Positions 24,408 to 33,987 are shown, counted from the stretch's first letter. The stretch: DNA of 64,000 nucleotides from Kocuria flava (GCF_001482365.1 NZ_CP013254.1:3038001-3102000), one strand, 5' to 3'. The notes: generated from the sequence alone by a model not told the origin. A program made the numbers and translations.

Positions 24408-25040
24408 TCACCGCCACACGGCGGGCCGGTCCGAGCCGGTGAAGCGGCGGACGAGCCCCTCGGGCACCTCCGGGGCGGTGAGCGCGAAGCTGCGGTGGTC
24501 GGTCCAGCGGCCGCCGATGTGCAGGAAGTCCTTGCGCAGCCCCTCGTCCCGGAAGCCCAGCTTCTCCACGACGCGCAGGGACTTGGTGTTCTCCGGGCGG
24601 ATGTTGATCTCCATCCGGTGCAGCCCCAGGCCCTGGAAGCAGTAGTCCGTGGCCATCGCGACGGCCATGGGCGCCACGCCGCGGCCCGCCTGCTCCTGGT
24701 CCACCCAGTAGCCCAGCGTCGCGGAGAGGAACGACCCCCACGAGATGCCGGAGACCGTGAGCTGTCCGATGAGGTCGAACCGGTCGGTGCCCGGGGCCCG
24801 CTCGGTGATCACGAACGGCAGCGCCGTCGCCTGCCGGGCCTGCTGGTCGAGGGTGCGCACGAACTGCGCGAAGCCCGGCGACCCGCCGCCCGGGACGGGG
24901 TTGGTCGCCTCCCACGGGTCCAGCCACTCGCGGTTGCGCGAGCGCACCGCGTCCCACTCCCGGCGGTCCCCCCGGCCCAGCGGGCGCAGCCGGAGGTCCC
25001 CCCAGGAGACGGTCACGGGCCAGCGGAACGCTTCTGCCAC
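24408..25040 (-). CDS. RimJ/RimL-type GNAT N-acetyltransferase
   Basis: 210 residues from GTG 25040. The N-terminus has the LRLRPLGRGDRREW strand typical of the RimJ/RimL/SpeG branch. The acetyl-CoA motif is seen around GYWVDQEQAGRGVAPMAVAM, then CFQGLGLHRMEINIRPEN and VVEKLGFRDEGLRKDFLHI. Members acetylate ribosomal or other protein N-termini or small amines; the target is not predictable. It lies 14 bp downstream of galU on the same strand and is likely co-transcribed with it. Confidence 0.9.
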   Translation of the reverse strand: MAEAFRWPVTVSWGDLRLRPLGRGDRREWDAVRSRNREWLDPWEATNPVPGGGSPGFAQFVRTLDQQARQATALPFVITERAPGTDRFDLIGQLTVSGISWGSFLSATLGYWVDQEQAGRGVAPMAVAMATDYCFQGLGLHRMEINIRPENTKSLRVVEKLGFRDEGLRKDFLHIGGRWTDHRSFALTAPEVPEGLVRRFTGSDRPAVWR

Positions 25041-25054
25041 GACCGGCGCGTCCG

Positions 25055-25969
25055 TCAGCCGGCCGGCAGGGAGCGGGCGTACTCCTTGAGCCACTCGGAC
25101 AGCTCCGGGCCGAGGTCGTCCCGCTCCGTCGCGAGGATGATGTTGGCCTTGAGGTAGCTGAGCTTGTCGCCGGTGTCGTAGCGGCGGCCCTTGAACACGA
25201 CCCCGTAGACCCCGCCGCCCTCGCCCTCGCGGGTCGCCAGGGTCTGCAGCGCGTCGGTGAGCTGGATCTCCCCGCCGCGGCCCGGCGGGGTGTTCTCGAG
25301 GACCTCGAAGACGCCGGGGTGGAGGACGTAGCGGCCGATGATCGCGAGGTTGGACGGGGCCTCCTCCGGGGAGGGCTTCTCGACGAGGCCCTCGATCCGC
25401 ACGTACTCCTCGCCCTCCACGGGCACGACCGCCGCGCAGCCGTAGGAGCTCACCTGGTCGCGGGGCACCTCCATGAGGGCGACGACGGAGCCGCCGGTGC
25501 GCTCCTGCACCGCGATCATCTCCCGCAGCAGGTCCTCGCGGGCGTCGATCAGGTCGTCGCCCAGCAGCACCGCGAAGGGCTCGTCGCCCACGTGGATCTT
25601 CGCGCGCAGCACCGCGTGGCCCAGGCCCTTGGGGTCGGCCTGGCGCAGGTAGTGGATCTCGCCGAGCTCGGAGGCGTGCTCGACCTCCTTGAGCAGCTTC
25701 TCCTTGCCCGACTCGGCGAGCTGGCGCTCCAGGACCGGGACGCGGTCGAAGTGGTCCTCGAGGGCGCGCTTGGAGCGGCCGGTGATCATCAGGACGTCGT
25801 CCAGCCCGGCGTCGACGGCCTCCTGCACGACGTACTGGATCGCCGGCCGGTCCACGACCGGGAGCATCTCCTTGGGCATGGCCTTCGTGGCGGGGAGGAA
25901 CCGGGTGCCGAGGCCGGCGGCGGGGATCACGGCCTTCCGGACCGTGCGGGGGTTGGGATTTCCACTCAT
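25055..25969 (-). CDS. galU: UTP--glucose-1-phosphate uridylyltransferase
   Basis: 304 residues. The nucleotidyltransferase signature AAGLGTRFLPATKAMPKEML is at about 16-35, with VLLGDDLIDA, VEKPSPEEAPSNLAIIGRY and GRRYDTGDKLSYLKAN further on. It makes UDP-glucose for cell-wall glycans and for trehalose and other sugar pathways. ATG 25969 is preferred over GTG 25975. It diverges from the folate cyclo-ligase gene across ~196 bp. Confidence 0.96.
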   Translation of the reverse strand: MSGNPNPRTVRKAVIPAAGLGTRFLPATKAMPKEMLPVVDRPAIQYVVQEAVDAGLDDVLMITGRSKRALEDHFDRVPVLERQLAESGKEKLLKEVEHASELGEIHYLRQADPKGLGHAVLRAKIHVGDEPFAVLLGDDLIDAREDLLREMIAVQERTGGSVVALMEVPRDQVSSYGCAAVVPVEGEEYVRIEGLVEKPSPEEAPSNLAIIGRYVLHPGVFEVLENTPPGRGGEIQLTDALQTLATREGEGGGVYGVVFKGRRYDTGDKLSYLKANIILATERDDLGPELSEWLKEYARSLPAG

Positions 25970-26165
25970 GGGCACAGGCTAACGGATCGGCGCTCCAGGC
26001 CAGCGGAGGAACCGGCCGCGCCGGTTGAACGGCGCGGGGGCCGCGGCTAGCCTCACAGCACCGGCGCGCCCGCCCGCCGGGGCCCGCTCCTGCCGGGGCG
26101 GTCCGGTCACCGGCGGAAGCCGGCCCCTCCGGGCGCCGGCCCGCCCGCAGCAGCGAAGGACGACG

Positions 26166-26867
26166 ATGACCGACCCCGAGGCCCCCGCCCAGGACGCCGC
26201 CCCCGCAGACACCGCCGAGGCCAAGGCCCGCCTGCGCCGGCGGCTGCGGGCGGTCCGGGCCCGCCGGTCCCGGGCCGCGCGCGAGCACGCCGCCCGGGGC
26301 TTCGACCGGCACGTCGCAGAGCTGCTCGCGGACCGGTCCCACCTGGACCTGGCGGCCTTCCTGCCCATGCCCACGGAGCCGCCGCTGGAGCCGGCGCTGA
26401 CCACGGCGCACCGCCGGGGGCACCGGGTGTGGGTGCCCGTGTGCGAGCCCGGACGGCGCCTGGCCTGGGCCCGGTGGACGCCCGGGACGGCCGTGCACGA
26501 GGGCGGGCTCGCCGCGCTGCGCGAGCCCGTCGGGACCCGCCACGGGGCGGAGGTGATGCGCTCGGTGGGACTGCTGCTCGTCCCGGCCCTGGCCGTCTCC
26601 CGGGACGGCGGGCGCCTGGGCTTCGGCGGCGGCTACTACGACCGCTTCCTGGCGGACCTGCCGCGCACGGCCCACCCCGAGCTGCGCACCGCCGTGTGCG
26701 TGTTCGCCGACGAGGTGCTGCCCGCGGGCGGGCTGCCCCTCGAGCCGCTCGACGCCCCGGTCGGGCTCGCCCTCACCGAGGACGGCACCGAGGTCCTCCG
26801 GGACGGCGCGGACGGCACCGCCGGCGGCGAGGGCCCCGCGGCGTGGACGGGTGCCCCGGCACGGTAG
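26166..26867 (+). CDS. 5-formyltetrahydrofolate cyclo-ligase
   Basis: 233 residues. The family motif GRLGFGGGYYDRFL (about 157-170), LLVPALAVSRDGG before it, and the N-terminal RLRRRLRAVRARRSR fit the enzyme that converts 5-formyl-THF to 5,10-methenyl-THF with ATP. A poorly conserved Asp/Gly/Ala tail is present. The stop codon overlaps TAGAAT, a possible -10 for the next gene. A GCAGCGAAGGACGACG ribosome region precedes ATG 26166. Confidence 0.93.
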   Translation: MTDPEAPAQDAAPADTAEAKARLRRRLRAVRARRSRAAREHAARGFDRHVAELLADRSHLDLAAFLPMPTEPPLEPALTTAHRRGHRVWVPVCEPGRRLAWARWTPGTAVHEGGLAALREPVGTRHGAEVMRSVGLLLVPALAVSRDGGRLGFGGGYYDRFLADLPRTAHPELRTAVCVFADEVLPAGGLPLEPLDAPVGLALTEDGTEVLRDGADGTAGGEGPAAWTGAPAR

Positions 26868-26924
26868 AATCAGCACTCGCATCCCTCGAGTGCCAGTCCG
26901 GCGCCGACCGTCCCAGGAGGATCC

Positions 26925-27254
26925 ATGCCCGTCTACGCCTACGGCTGCAAGGACTGCGGCCACGCCTTCGACATCCGCCAGTCCTTCAGCGAGGACGCCC
27001 TGACCGAGTGCCCGCAGTGCGGCGGTGCGCTGCGCAAGAAGTTCAACACCGTGGGCGTGGTCTTCAAGGGCTCCGGCTTCTACCGCACCGACTCCCGCGA
27101 CAGCGGCGCGGGGAGCTCCTCCGCCGCGCCGTCGTCCTCGGGGTCGTCCTCCGGGGCCGCGGACGGCGCCTCGTCCTCCTCGGGCTCCTCCGCCGGCTCG
27201 GCCGGGAGCACCCCCGCGCCCGCGGCCGCCGGGAGCGCCGCCTCCTCGTCCTGA
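26925..27254 (+). CDS. FmdB-family zinc ribbon protein with Ser-rich tail
   Basis: 109 residues. The N-terminal ~42 residues hold two CxxC pairs (CKDC and CPQC) of a small zinc ribbon, followed by KKFNTVGVVFKGSGFYRTDSR, the usual FmdB continuation. The rest is a low-complexity Ser/Ala/Gly tail. The function of this family is not settled. AGGAGG lies six bases before the ATG. The leader (26871-26924) can form a GCACTCG/CGAGTGC hairpin. Confidence 0.92.
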   Translation: MPVYAYGCKDCGHAFDIRQSFSEDALTECPQCGGALRKKFNTVGVVFKGSGFYRTDSRDSGAGSSSAAPSSSGSSSGAADGASSSSGSSAGSAGSTPAPAAAGSAASSS

Positions 27255-27428
27255 GCCCCGGTCCCCGTGCGGGGAGGCGGTGCCCGCACCGAGCCCGCAC
27301 GAGGACCCCGGTGCCCGGGCGTGCGGCCGCCCGGCGTCCGCGCTCCACCGCGGCCCGGGCGGCCGCCGGCTCCCCCAGGACTGCTGCCGCGCGGCGGCCG
27401 TGGGCCGGGCGGCGCTAGCGTCCGGCGC

Positions 27429-28175
27429 ATGAGCCGCACCGCCCGTTCCCCGCGCCGCCGCTATCCGCTCTCCCTGCACCTGCGCACCGCGCTCTCCCGC
27501 CGCCGGCGCCTGGTCGCGGCGGCCCTGCTCGGCACCGCCCTGGCCCTCGCGGTGCTGCGCCTGGCCCCGCCGGACGGGCCGACCGTGCCCGTGGTGGTCG
27601 CCGTCCGCACCCTGCCCGCCGGCAGCCCCGTGACCGCGGAGGACCTGGCCGTCGCCGCCTACCCGCGCGCGCTGGCCCCGGAGGGCGCCGCGGCTGACCC
27701 GGCCGAGCTGGCCGGCCGGACGCTCGCGGGGGCGGTCGTGCCGGGGCAGCCGCTGACCGCGACCGCCGTGGTGGGACCCGGGCTCCTGGCCGGACGACCG
27801 CCGGGGGAGACCGCCGTGACCCTGCGCATCGACGACCCCGGCGCGCTGCGCCACGTGCGCGCCGGGGACCACGTCGACGTCGTGCACTCCCCCGACGCCG
27901 TGGGAGCGCACCGCGACGTCCTCGGCCGCGGGCTGCCCGTGCTCTGGGTCGCCGCCGACCCGCCGCCGGGCGACGGCGGGCTGCTGGCGGGGGACGCCGG
28001 GGCCGCCGCGGACCGGGGGCTGCTGGTGGTCGGGGCCGCCCACGAGGACGCGGTGCGCCTGGCCGGCGTCGCGGGCACCGGCCGCACGACCGCCGTGCTG
28101 GTGCCCGCGCCCGGCCCGGGCGGACCGGGCGGGACCGACGCGCTCAGTCCCAGTGCGGGGGCCGCTGGGCCCTGA
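27429..28175 (+). CDS. SAF-domain protein, CpaB-like
   Basis: 248 residues. A basic N-terminus and one membrane helix (about 28-45) are followed by a SAF domain: VVVAVRTLPAGSPVTAEDL, then GRTLAGAVVPGQPLTATAVV. A CpaB/RcpC-like region (VTLRIDDPGALRHVRAGDHV) completes it. CpaB proteins belong to Flp pilus assembly, but no other pilus genes are here, so this stand-alone form may have another envelope role. TAGCGT (27416-27421) lies before ATG 27429. The 3' end overlaps the converging small gene by 32 bp. Confidence 0.85.
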   Translation: MSRTARSPRRRYPLSLHLRTALSRRRRLVAAALLGTALALAVLRLAPPDGPTVPVVVAVRTLPAGSPVTAEDLAVAAYPRALAPEGAAADPAELAGRTLAGAVVPGQPLTATAVVGPGLLAGRPPGETAVTLRIDDPGALRHVRAGDHVDVVHSPDAVGAHRDVLGRGLPVLWVAADPPPGDGGLLAGDAGAAADRGLLVVGAAHEDAVRLAGVAGTGRTTAVLVPAPGPGGPGGTDALSPSAGAAGP

Positions 28176-28491
28176 GCCACTCCTCGCGGGCGTGCCCGTC
28201 CCGGTCGCGCTCCCGGTCCTCCTCGGGCACCGGCGGCGGGGCGTCCAGGCCCGCCAGCCGCGGCTCGGCACCGGCCGCGGTGCCGCCGGTCGCACGCCGC
28301 GGTCCGCGCCGGCGCCGGACCGGACCGCCGGCGCCGGGGTCCGGTGCGGCCGGTGCGCCCGCGGCGGAACCCGCCGCCTCGTCCCCGTCCGCCGGTGCGC
28401 CGGGCCCGGTTCCCCGACCGGCGAGGTCCTGCGGCTGCTGCCGGTGCCCGGCCGACGGCTCAGCCGGCACGGCGGTCCTGTCCCCCGGCAT
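28144..28491 (-). CDS. small hypothetical protein with WLRAQRPPHWD C-terminus
   Basis: 115 residues, mostly low-complexity Pro/Ala/Gly/Arg, but ending in the distinctive REEWLRAQRPPHWD. I recall similar RPPHW tails on small proteins in related actinobacteria, which is the main reason to call it real. It starts 32 bp inside the 3' end of the helicase-like gene and overlaps the SAF gene from the other side. No function is suggested. Confidence 0.55.
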   Translation of the reverse strand: MPGDRTAVPAEPSAGHRQQPQDLAGRGTGPGAPADGDEAAGSAAGAPAAPDPGAGGPVRRRRGPRRATGGTAAGAEPRLAGLDAPPPVPEEDRERDRDGHAREEWLRAQRPPHWD

Positions 28492-31400
28492 CAGGTCCCG
28501 GCCGGGCCCCGGGGCGCGGTGGCAGTCCGAGGTAGCGGCGGATCAGGTCGGCGACCGTGTCGGGGTCCGTGAAGACCTCGACGGTCCACAGCGTGAGGTG
28601 GTTCCAGCCCGTGCGCTCGAGCTGCTGCGGGCGCAGCCGTGAGCGCTCGCGCACGGACAGCTCCGTGCGGGAGCCGTCGGACTGCGCGGCGACGGGGATG
28701 CGCAGGGGCCCGGCGCCGCCCCGGCGCGCGGGCAGGGCCCCGGCGGACAGCGACTCCGTCTGCGCCCACGCCACGAGGTCCAGCTCCCCGGCCACGTCCA
28801 GGCGCACGGAGGCGCCCTGCCGCTCGAGCCGGCGGGCGAGGTCGACCACGAGGGCGTCCTCGTGGCTGCCGGCGGTCGTGCGCCCGGCGTCGTCGGCCCC
28901 GTCCCCGAGGTGGGCCGCCAGGACGCGCACGAAGTCGCGGGCGCCGTGCTGGAGGCCCTTGCTCTCGATCTCCCCGGGGTGCAGGGAGGTCACGATCCGC
29001 GTGGCGTGCCGGGCCCGGGTGACGGCGAGCACGAAGTGCCGGCGCCCGTGCTTCTCCGAGAGCTGGCCGAGGTAGGGCACCGTGCGGCCGTTGGCGGTCT
29101 TGCCGAAGCCGAGGGCGAGAATCACGGTGTCGCGCACGATCCCGGCCGCCCGGTGCAGGTCCACCACGCGGAAGGACTCGGGCCCGGGGGCGAAGAACGC
29201 GGCCGCGTCCGGCTCCTCCCGCAGCCGGCGGCGCACGCCCTCCGCGATGCGGGCGGCGTGCACCGCGCTCGGCGTCACCACGGCCAGGGACCGGTCGGGG
29301 TGGCGGGCCGCGTGCTCGAAGACGAGCTCGACGACGCGGCGCACCTCCGCCGCCGGCGCCTGGATGCCCTCGATCCCGGCGGTCAGGGCGCCGATGCCGT
29401 CGGGCACGTACTCGACGTCGAGCACGGGGGTGGTGCCCGTGAGGGACTCCCCGTGCGGCAGCCGGGTGAGCCGGCCCCCGTAGAAGTGCTCGTTGAGGTG
29501 GTCGAAGACGTGCTGGTCCATCGAGCGGTGCATCGTGCGCAGCAGCCGCCCGGGGACCACGCGGGAGAGGGCGTCGAAGGCGCTGTCGACCTCCACGACG
29601 GGCTGGGCCGAGGACCCGGCCGTGGGCGCCACGGTGAACGGCCGGGGCCGGCCCACGTGCGGGTCGCCGAACGCGATGACCTGCTCGCACCGGGTGATCG
29701 CGGGCAGCACCGCCGCCAGCGGGGAGCTCTCCGCGTCGAGCACCACCACGGCGTCGAAGGCGTGCTCCTCGGGCAGCGCCGCGGAGAGCACGAGCGGGCT
29801 GGCGGTCCACACGGGCACGAGCGCGTCCACGAGCTCCCCCGCCTCGGCGAGGACGTCCTCGAGCGGGGCGGCCCCCGCGCGCAGCATCCCGCGCAGCGCC
29901 ACCACGGCCCGCGGGCCCGTGCGCACGGCCCGCCGCCAGCGCTCCGCGAGCTGCCACAGCAGCCGCCCGGCCCCGGAGGCCACGTGCGCGGCGTCGGCAC
30001 GGCGGAAGGCCGACTCGAGCCGGCGCAGCGCGGGCCCGCCCTCGGCCGCGGGGAACTCGTCGCCGGAGACCATCGCCTCGAGCACCGACTGCCAGCGGGC
30101 CAGGTCGAACTCCGCCGCGACCCCGTGGCGCGGCACGCCGCGGCGCACGAGGTCGTCGATCAGCTCGCCGAGGCCCCGGCCGCGCAGCTCGTCGAGCAGG
30201 ACGGTGCGCTCGGGCAGGCGCTCGAGGTTGGCCTCGTCGTTGATCAGGGCGTCGAGGACCTCCCGCAGCTCCTGGACGGGCCGTCCGAGCAGCCCGGCGC
30301 CCGCCGGCGCCCCCTCGAGGGCGATGGACAGCCCCTCGAGGTCCTCCACGAACCGGGCGTGCACGGCGGCGATCTCGTCGACCCGTTCGGAGACCGCCGG
30401 GTGGCGCCGGCCCGTGGCCCACTCCTGCCAGCGCTGCCGCTCGGACTCCACCCGCAGCAGCGCGCTGTGCAGGTCGGACAGGTGCACGCCCTGGCGGATG
30501 TACTCCTTGGCGGCCTTGCGCAGGCGGGAGCGCTGCAGGCCCGTCATCTCGATCCCCTGCTCCCGCCGCCACCCCGCCGGGGCGGTCGCGGCCACGAGGT
30601 CCGTGACCGGCCGGTCGTAGACGTCCGGGGTGAAGCGGGAGAGCGAGTCCCGGACCTCCTGCATCAGCCGCAGCTGCCGGCCCCACTCGGGCACCGTGGC
30701 CCCGGCCCGCATCCCCGAGGTCGAGAGCAGGTGGCGCATGCCGGTCTCGAGGGTGGTCAGCTCCAGCAGCAGCGACTGGGCGAGCCGGTGGGCCTGGCGG
30801 GCCTCGTCGTCGTTGACCAGCCGCGCCCCGCTCCACGGGCCCGCGAGCACCCCGGCGTCGAAGGCCCCGAGCTCGGCGGCGTGCTCGAGCCGGGCCACGG
30901 CCTCGTCCCGGTCCCGCAGGGCGTCGAGCACCGAGGGCGGGAAGCGCACCGCGGTGGCCGGGGCCGGGCGGCGGGCCGTGAGCTCGGCGAGCGCCTGCAC
31001 CGCCCGGTACGGCGAGGCCTGCCACCGGGGGCGCACGGTGTGCAGCGACCTGACGTGCTCGGCGAGCCGGTCCCGGGACTCCCGCAGCGCCGCGTGCAGC
31101 TCCCCCAGCTCAGGGCGCTCGGCGCGCTCGTTGCGGGCGACCGCCCGGATCAGCTGCTCGGCGACCTCGGCCGGTGAGAGCTGCGAGGACAGCGGCAGCA
31201 CGGCGGTGCCCAGCCCGAGGGCGTCGACCCGGCGGCGGAACGCGGCGAGGGTGGTGCGCCGCTCACCCAGCACGAGCACCGTGCGGCCCGCGGCGACGAG
31301 GGTCCCCACGGTGTTGACCGCGGTGTCGATCTGCCCGGTGCCCGGGGGTGCGGTGACCACGAACGAGTGGCCCTGCGCGGCCAGGTCGAGGACCTCCTGC

Positions 31401-32275
31401 TGCGGGCCGTCGGCGTCGACGAGCAGCAGCTCGTCCGCGGGGTCGCGCTCGTCGGGCGGCGGGGCCGTGCTGACGACCTCGCGCGCCTGCGGCATCCGCC
31501 CCACCGTGGGGTCCTTGAGCCGGGCGAGGTCGCGCACGAGGTCGGTGCGGGCCTCGACCGAGGAGTCGGCCGGGCGGTCGTGGAGGTCGGCGAAGGTCGA
31601 GACGAGCAGCCGGTGCTCGACGTGCATCCCGGGGACCGCGCCGGCGAGGGTGCGCAGGGTCTCCAGGGCGGGGGCCGGGTCCAGCCGGCGCGTGCCGTGG
31701 GCGAGGCGGGCGAGGTCCGCCCCGGCGAGGTCCACGCCGTGGTCGGCGGCCAGCCGCCGCACCATGGCGGGGTTCAGCCGGGCCCGGCCCACGATCTGCA
31801 GCTCGAAGTCCTCCAGGTCGGCCCGCCACCGCAGCGCCACGGGCGCCAGCAGCACCGGGGCGATGAAGCGGCGCTGCCCGGAGCCGGTGGGGTCCGAGCC
31901 GCGGGGCCGGGCCAGCCAGGAGGCCGTGCCGGTCGCGAGGTAGGCGGCGTCGAGGCCGTGGTGGACGGAGAGCTCGTGGACCTTCGTGCGCAGCGAGCGC
32001 GCGGCGCGGGAGGCCGCGGCGTACTGCTCGCGGTCGTGGACGATCGTGGACAGCCGGGTGGGCCGGCTCATCAGCAGCTGCGCCTGGCCCGAGGGGTTGG
32101 CCTCGGTGAGGTCGAGGCAGACGTTGTCGACCTGGTTGAAGTCCAGCAGCGTGTCGGGGCCCGTGTAGGCGTCCATCTGCCGGGTCCAGGGCTGCAGGGA
32201 GACCCGCCCGGTCGGCTCCGGGGCGGGTCCCTGCTCCCGGGCACCCCGCGGGGTGCGGTCGGAGACGATCGGCAT
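28460..32275 (-). CDS. DUF4011-type large helicase-like protein with degenerate Walker motifs and a C-terminal nuclease-like domain
   Basis: 1,271 residues. The layout follows DUF4011 proteins: an N-terminal region to ~280, a split SF1-helicase core, and a C-terminal restriction-endonuclease-like block (ELSVRERSRLRPQQLERTGW, LWTVEVFTDP). The Walker A motif reads APPGTGQID: the catalytic Lys is Gln315. The Walker B region reads VVVLDAESSPLAAVLP instead of the usual DEASQ, and GDPH replaces GDPKQLPP. Nucleotide hydrolysis by the standard mechanism is therefore doubtful, although the frame is intact over 3.8 kb. It lies downstream of guaA and separate from it. A role in nucleic-acid transactions or defence is inferred only. 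Confidence 0.8.
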   Translation of the reverse strand: MPIVSDRTPRGAREQGPAPEPTGRVSLQPWTRQMDAYTGPDTLLDFNQVDNVCLDLTEANPSGQAQLLMSRPTRLSTIVHDREQYAAASRAARSLRTKVHELSVHHGLDAAYLATGTASWLARPRGSDPTGSGQRRFIAPVLLAPVALRWRADLEDFELQIVGRARLNPAMVRRLAADHGVDLAGADLARLAHGTRRLDPAPALETLRTLAGAVPGMHVEHRLLVSTFADLHDRPADSSVEARTDLVRDLARLKDPTVGRMPQAREVVSTAPPPDERDPADELLLVDADGPQQEVLDLAAQGHSFVVTAPPGTGQIDTAVNTVGTLVAAGRTVLVLGERRTTLAAFRRRVDALGLGTAVLPLSSQLSPAEVAEQLIRAVARNERAERPELGELHAALRESRDRLAEHVRSLHTVRPRWQASPYRAVQALAELTARRPAPATAVRFPPSVLDALRDRDEAVARLEHAAELGAFDAGVLAGPWSGARLVNDDEARQAHRLAQSLLLELTTLETGMRHLLSTSGMRAGATVPEWGRQLRLMQEVRDSLSRFTPDVYDRPVTDLVAATAPAGWRREQGIEMTGLQRSRLRKAAKEYIRQGVHLSDLHSALLRVESERQRWQEWATGRRHPAVSERVDEIAAVHARFVEDLEGLSIALEGAPAGAGLLGRPVQELREVLDALINDEANLERLPERTVLLDELRGRGLGELIDDLVRRGVPRHGVAAEFDLARWQSVLEAMVSGDEFPAAEGGPALRRLESAFRRADAAHVASGAGRLLWQLAERWRRAVRTGPRAVVALRGMLRAGAAPLEDVLAEAGELVDALVPVWTASPLVLSAALPEEHAFDAVVVLDAESSPLAAVLPAITRCEQVIAFGDPHVGRPRPFTVAPTAGSSAQPVVEVDSAFDALSRVVPGRLLRTMHRSMDQHVFDHLNEHFYGGRLTRLPHGESLTGTTPVLDVEYVPDGIGALTAGIEGIQAPAAEVRRVVELVFEHAARHPDRSLAVVTPSAVHAARIAEGVRRRLREEPDAAAFFAPGPESFRVVDLHRAAGIVRDTVILALGFGKTANGRTVPYLGQLSEKHGRRHFVLAVTRARHATRIVTSLHPGEIESKGLQHGARDFVRVLAAHLGDGADDAGRTTAGSHEDALVVDLARRLERQGASVRLDVAGELDLVAWAQTESLSAGALPARRGGAGPLRIPVAAQSDGSRTELSVRERSRLRPQQLERTGWNHLTLWTVEVFTDPDTVADLIRRYLGLPPRPGARPGPDAGGQDRRAG

Positions 32276-32326
32276 GGTGTCCCTCCTGCGCCGCGGCCCC
32301 GCGGCCGGGCGCCGGTCGTGCACGAG

Positions 32327-32354
32327 GTCGAGCGGTCCGTGCGGACCGCTCGAC
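32327..32354 (-). terminator. hairpin downstream of guaA
   Basis: A 13-bp perfect inverted repeat (32327-32339 with 32342-32354) with a minimal loop lies 35 bp past the guaA stop and before the helicase-like gene. There is no T-tract. Confidence 0.7.
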
Positions 32355-32388
32355 CGGGGGTGGTGGTGCGTGGTGGGGCCCTGCGGGG

Positions 32389-33987
32389 CTACTCCCACTC
32401 GATGGTGCCCGGGGGCTTGGACGTGACGTCCAGGACCACCCGGTTGACCTCTTCGACCTCGTTGGTGATGCGGTTGGAGATCCGGGCCAGCAGGTCGTAG
32501 GGCAGCCGCGACCAGTCCGCGGTCATCGCGTCCTCGCTCGAGACCGGCCGCAGCACGATCGGGTGGCCGTAGGTGCGGCCGTCGCCCTGGACGCCCACGG
32601 AGCGCACGTCGGCGAGCAGGACGACCGGCATCTGCCAGACGTCCTCGTCGAGCCCGGCACGGGTGAGCTCCTCGCGGGCGATCGCGTCCGCGCGGCGCAG
32701 CACCGCGAGGCGGTCCTCGGTGACCTCGCCGATGATGCGGATGCCCAGGCCGGGGCCGGGGAAGGGCTGGCGGCCGACGATCTCCTCGGGCAGGCCGAGC
32801 TCGCGGCCCACGGCGCGGACCTCGTCCTTGAACAGGGTCCGCAGCGGCTCCACGAGCTCGAACTGCAGGTCCTCGGGCAGCCCGCCCACGTTGTGGTGGC
32901 TCTTGATGTTGGCCGCGCCCTCCCCGCCGCCGGACTCGACGACGTCGGGGTAGAGGGTGCCCTGGACGAGGAAGCGCACGGGCTCGCCCTCCTGGGCGGC
33001 GCTGCGGGCGACCTCCTCGGCGGCGGCCTCGAAGGAGCGGATGAACTCGCGGCCGATGATCTTGCGCTTCTGCTCGGGGTCCGTCACCCCCGCGAGGGCG
33101 CCGAGGAAGCGCTCCTTCTCCTCGGCCACGTGCAGCCGCACGCCGGTGGCGGCCACGAAGTCGGTCTCGACCTGCTCGGCCTCGCCCTCGCGCAGCAGCC
33201 CGTGGTCGACGAACACGCAGGTGAGCTGGTCGCCGACCGCGCGCTGGACGAGCGCGGCGGCCACGGCGGAGTCGACGCCGCCGGAGAGCCCGCAGATCAC
33301 GGAGGCGGAGCCGACCTGCTCGCGGATGCGCTGGACGTGCTCCTCGATGATGTTGCCGGTGGACCAGCTGGGCTCGACCCCGGCGCCGGCGAACAGGAAG
33401 CGCTCGAGGACCTGCTGGCCGTGCACGGAGTGCTTGACCTCGGGGTGCCACTGCACGCCGTAGAGCCGGCGCTTCTCGTCGGCGAACGCCGCCACGGGGG
33501 TGGTCTCGGTAGAGGCGAGCACCTCGAAGCCGGCAGGGGCCTCGACCACGGAGTCGCCGTGGCTCATCCACACCGTCTGGGTGCCGGGCGCGCCCTCGAG
33601 GATCGAGGCGTCCACGGCCGTGGCGGTGGTCGCCCCGTACTCGCGCGCCCCGGTGTGGGCCACCGTCCCGCCGAGGGCCTGGGCCATGGCCTGGAAGCCG
33701 TAGCAGATGCCGAACACGGGCACGCCGGCCTCGAACAGGGCGGGGTCCTGCTGCGGGGCGTCCTCCGCGTACACCGAGGACGGACCGCCGGAGAGGATGA
33801 TCGCGGCGGGGTTCTTCGCCAGGATCTGCTCGGTGGGCAGGGTGTGGGGGACGATCTCGGAGTAGACGTTGGCCTCGCGGACCCGGCGGGCGATCAGCTG
33901 CGCGTACTGCGCGCCGTAGTCGACCACCAGGACCGGCCGCTGCTCCAGATCGGTGCGGGTCTCAGGTGTCTCGGTCACGCCCTCCAT
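32389..33987 (-). CDS. guaA: GMP synthase (glutamine-hydrolysing)
   Basis: 532 residues. The class I glutamine amidotransferase domain has the nucleophile in FGICYGFQAMAQALGG and its His/Glu in QWHPEVKHS. The PP-loop ATPase SGGVDSAVAAAL and the C-terminal dimerisation domain ending with PPGTIEWE follow. It makes GMP from XMP. guaB and guaB3 are upstream in the window, so the last steps of guanine nucleotide synthesis are grouped. ATG 33987 overlaps a TAGGAT hexamer; GTG 33978 with GGAGG close upstream is an alternative. Confidence 0.97.
   Translation of the reverse strand: MEGVTETPETRTDLEQRPVLVVDYGAQYAQLIARRVREANVYSEIVPHTLPTEQILAKNPAAIILSGGPSSVYAEDAPQQDPALFEAGVPVFGICYGFQAMAQALGGTVAHTGAREYGATTATAVDASILEGAPGTQTVWMSHGDSVVEAPAGFEVLASTETTPVAAFADEKRRLYGVQWHPEVKHSVHGQQVLERFLFAGAGVEPSWSTGNIIEEHVQRIREQVGSASVICGLSGGVDSAVAAALVQRAVGDQLTCVFVDHGLLREGEAEQVETDFVAATGVRLHVAEEKERFLGALAGVTDPEQKRKIIGREFIRSFEAAAEEVARSAAQEGEPVRFLVQGTLYPDVVESGGGEGAANIKSHHNVGGLPEDLQFELVEPLRTLFKDEVRAVGRELGLPEEIVGRQPFPGPGLGIRIIGEVTEDRLAVLRRADAIAREELTRAGLDEDVWQMPVVLLADVRSVGVQGDGRTYGHPIVLRPVSSEDAMTADWSRLPYDLLARISNRITNEVEEVNRVVLDVTSKPPGTIEWE

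Noticed and set aside
28491..31025. Alternative 844-codon frame inside the helicase-like gene
   Set aside because: It is an out-of-frame Arg/Ala/Gly-rich shadow; the 28460-32275 frame carries the DUF4011 and nuclease-like motifs.
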